DNA of 9,128 bases from assembly GCA_009787035.1 (NCBI GenBank), contig WRGV01000008.1, positions 5,005 to 14,132 of the forward strand. Direction: 5' to 3'. Position numbers and translations under genes: made by a program. The notes below the pieces were generated by a model. It was not told where the DNA came from. It saw nothing but the letters and a program-made list of their open reading frames with translations, and did no database searches. Below, one piece after another: positions 7,766 to 9,128 of this stretch. Source of the DNA: Propionibacteriaceae bacterium (lineage in GTDB: Bacteria > Actinomycetota > Actinomycetes > Propionibacteriales > Propionibacteriaceae). How positions within the stretch are numbered: the stretch's first letter is position 1; each line of letters opens with the position of its first letter.

Positions 7766-7790
7766 AGGGAACATAATAGTACATCGATGT
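7766..7790 (-). promoter_or_regulatory. Candidate promoter of the DUF2264-ugl-kduD-kduI operon
   Basis: An AT-rich pocket in an otherwise GC-rich region. On the minus strand TATTAT (7773-7778) is a 5-of-6 match to a sigma-70-type -10 element. Transcription would start near 7766, leaving a leader of about 37 nt before the ATG at 7728. No good -35 hexamer is seen at the usual distance; a palindrome occupies the -35/-10 spacer. This suggests an activator-dependent or tightly controlled promoter, but that is inference. Confidence 0.45.
7781..7790. promoter_or_regulatory. 10-bp perfect palindrome ACATCGATGT, possible operator
   Basis: A perfect self-complementary decamer directly upstream of the candidate -10 element of the uronate operon, in the spacer where a repressor could block RNA polymerase. 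It is short enough to occur by chance, and it does not match the longer inverted repeat at 7921-7942. A function as operator is only a suggestion. Confidence 0.3.
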
Positions 7791-7883
7791 GCCGCCGGGC
7801 TGGCGCGTCCAGATCGGTTCCGCGTCGCTTGATGGCCAGCGGGAATGGGGGGACGATGGCGGATCGCCACGGAGCGCGTGAAC

Positions 7884-7915
7884 TTGCGAATCTGTATCTT
7901 GATGTGCGTTATTGT
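7884..7915 (+). promoter_or_regulatory. Candidate promoter of the sugar-binding protein gene
   Basis: A second AT-rich pocket. TTGCGA at 7884-7889 resembles a -35 element, and TATTGT at 7910-7915 resembles a -10 element. The 20-nt spacing is longer than ideal. An extended-type alternative -10, TAGCGT preceded by TGC, lies at 7918-7923. Either choice puts the transcription start in or next to the inverted repeat at 7921-7942. The leader to the ATG at 8012 would be about 80-90 nt. Confidence 0.35.
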
Positions 7916-7920
7916 GCTAG

Positions 7921-7942
7921 CGTGATCGTACCAACGATCACG
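7921..7942. promoter_or_regulatory. 22-bp inverted repeat with 9-bp perfect arms, likely operator
   Basis: The arms CGTGATCGT (7921-7929) and ACGATCACG (7934-7942) are exact reverse complements around a 4-bp centre, ACCA. The repeat lies at or just after the candidate -10 of the sugar-binding protein gene, the classical place for a LacI- or GntR-type repressor site. No T-run follows and it lies upstream of a gene, so a terminator is unlikely. The cognate regulator is not in the window. The symmetry is certain; the role is inferred. Confidence 0.6.
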
Positions 7943-8011
7943 GAGGCGTCTCGGGGCGGAACGCGCAGGATCGACTGACCCCTCCACCATCCACGCGAAG
8001 GAGACAAGGAC

Positions 8012-9128
8012 ATGAGGAAAGGCAAGCTGTTGGCCACCACGGCGGTCGTGGCGGTTCTGGCGATGGCCATGGCGGGGTGCAGCAGCACGTCCTCGCCCAC
8101 GACCCCGGCCGGCACGACGTCGGCGACCGGGCCGGTCACGCTGACGATGTCCGGATGGTCGCTCTCGACCACGCCGGAGTTCCAGACGTTGGTGAACGGG
8201 TTCAAGACAAAACAACCCAACGTCACCATCACCATCAAGGAGTACGACCCCAACACCTACGAGCAACTGCTGCTCACGGATATGACCGCCAAGAAGGCGC
8301 CTGACATCATCACGATCAAGCAGGCCAAGTACACGTACCAGTGGGCCACCGCGGGCCAGCTGATGGACATCACCGATCTCGTGTCGGCGTTGCCGAGCTC
8401 GGTCAGCGGCGCGGGGTCGTATGCCGTCAACGGCAAGAACTACGGCATGCCGTACCGGCAGGATTCCTGGCTGTTGTTCTACAACAAGGACCTGTTCACC
8501 AAGGCCGGCGTCACCCCGCCGAACGGGCAGTGGACGTGGACGGACTACGTGAACGCGTCCAAGCAGGTGACGACGGCGCTCAAGGCGGCCGGTGTCAACG
8601 CCAAGGGCGACTACCAGCATTCCTGGCAGTCGACCACGCAGGGGTTCGCGAATGCGCAGGGCGGCGAGCTGGACAACCCGTCCGGCAAGTTCTTCTCCGG
8701 TGACTATTCGTACATGCTGCCGTACTACCAGCGCTCGCTCGATCTGCAATCCAGCGGCGCGCAGGAGACGCGCGGCAACATCACGACCAACAAGCTCACC
8801 TATCAGGCCCAGTTCGGCAAGCAGTCGGCCGCGATGATGCTCATGGGGTCGTGGTACATCGCCACGCTGACCACGCAGCAGGCCAGCGGCGATGCCGATC
8901 AGTTCACGTGGGGCATCGCCCCGGCTCCGCAGGTCGATTCATCGACGGTTTCGATGCCGGTCACGTTCGGTGATCCCACGGGCATGGGCATCAATGCGAA
9001 TATCGACCCGGCCAAGGCGCAGGCGGCCAAGGATTTCTTGAACTACGTGTCGTCGCAGGATGCCGCGCTCGCGCTCGCGGGCATCGGCATCACGCCCGCC
9101 ATGTCCTCGGATGCCGTCACCCAGGCCG
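8012..9128 (+). CDS. Sugar ABC transporter substrate-binding lipoprotein (3' end missing)
   Basis: Extracellular solute-binding protein, family 1 (MalE/UgpB-like), which captures a sugar or oligosaccharide for an ABC importer. The frame starts at ATG 8012 and stays open to the right edge: 372 complete codons, with the C-terminus missing. The N-terminus is a lipoprotein signal: positive RKGK, hydrophobic core, then lipobox MAGC with Cys23, followed by a Ser/Thr-rich linker. Family-typical parts are the first strand VTLTMSGWS (about 42-50), the stretch NYGMPYRQDSWLLFYNKDLF (about 145-164), and the late region ending in GIGITPAMSS. AAGGAG (7998-8003) precedes the ATG by 8 nt. The gene diverges from the uronate operon across a shared control region, so uptake of unsaturated or uronic-acid oligosaccharides is likely but unproven. 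Permease genes usually follow; they would lie beyond the window. Confidence 0.92.
   Translation, partial: MRKGKLLATTAVVAVLAMAMAGCSSTSSPTTPAGTTSATGPVTLTMSGWSLSTTPEFQTLVNGFKTKQPNVTITIKEYDPNTYEQLLLTDMTAKKAPDIITIKQAKYTYQWATAGQLMDITDLVSALPSSVSGAGSYAVNGKNYGMPYRQDSWLLFYNKDLFTKAGVTPPNGQWTWTDYVNASKQVTTALKAAGVNAKGDYQHSWQSTTQGFANAQGGELDNPSGKFFSGDYSYMLPYYQRSLDLQSSGAQETRGNITTNKLTYQAQFGKQSAAMMLMGSWYIATLTTQQASGDADQFTWGIAPAPQVDSSTVSMPVTFGDPTGMGINANIDPAKAQAAKDFLNYVSSQDAALALAGIGITPAMSSDAVTQA

Larger units (their letters stand above)
7729..8011. other. Divergent intergenic control region
   Basis: The 283 bp between the start codons of the DUF2264 gene (minus) and the sugar-binding protein gene (plus). It holds the two ribosome binding sites, the two AT-rich promoter pockets (about 7760-7790 and 7880-7925) and the two palindromes described separately. 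The stretch 7791-7880 between the pockets is GC-rich, and I see nothing in it. A 63-codon open frame on the plus strand (7787-7978) looks accidental: it has no family resemblance and covers the promoter elements. Confidence 0.7.

Noticed and set aside
7787..7978. Small 63-codon plus-strand frame in the divergent intergenic region.
   Set aside because: No clear ribosome site or family resemblance, and it runs through the candidate promoter and operator.
1..9128. Search for tRNA/rRNA genes, CRISPR arrays, insertion sequences and integrase-type mobile elements.
   Set aside because: No repeats with regular spacing, no transposase or integrase motifs, and no RNA gene hallmarks were seen on either strand.

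Overview
The DNA is very GC-rich, with strong G/C bias at third codon positions, purine-rich Shine-Dalgarno sites, a comEA-comEC pair, and an ABC sugar lipoprotein typical of high-GC Gram-positives. This points to an actinobacterium, possibly of the Propionibacteriaceae or a related group. The genus cannot be fixed from this window.

Layout. (1) Positions 1-2956, minus strand: comEC (cut by the left edge) and comEA, the DNA-uptake pair, overlapping by 14 nt. (2) Positions 2957-3084: a 128-bp gap upstream of comEA with two DnaA-box-like 9-mers in the same orientation. (3) Positions 3085-7728, minus strand: a tightly packed four-gene operon, in transcription order a DUF2264-family protein, a GH88 unsaturated glucuronyl hydrolase, kduD and kduI. 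(4) Positions 7729-8011: a divergent regulatory region with two AT-rich promoter pockets, each with a different palindrome. (5) Positions 8012-9128, plus strand: the first 372 codons of a sugar ABC transporter substrate-binding lipoprotein, cut by the right edge.

How the genes work together. The lipoprotein would capture an oligosaccharide outside the cell. The DUF2264 protein and the GH88 enzyme have no signal peptide, so they would act on it in the cytoplasm. GH88 releases 4,5-unsaturated uronate from lyase-generated oligosaccharides. The uronate rearranges to 4-deoxy-L-threo-5-hexosulose uronate, which KduI isomerises and KduD reduces to 2-keto-3-deoxygluconate (KDG). No recognised polysaccharide lyase family, KDG kinase, KDPG aldolase, transporter permease or regulator gene lies in the window. 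The most interesting unknown is the DUF2264 protein, first gene of the operon. Its place suggests a uronic-acid-directed lyase or glycosidase acting before GH88.
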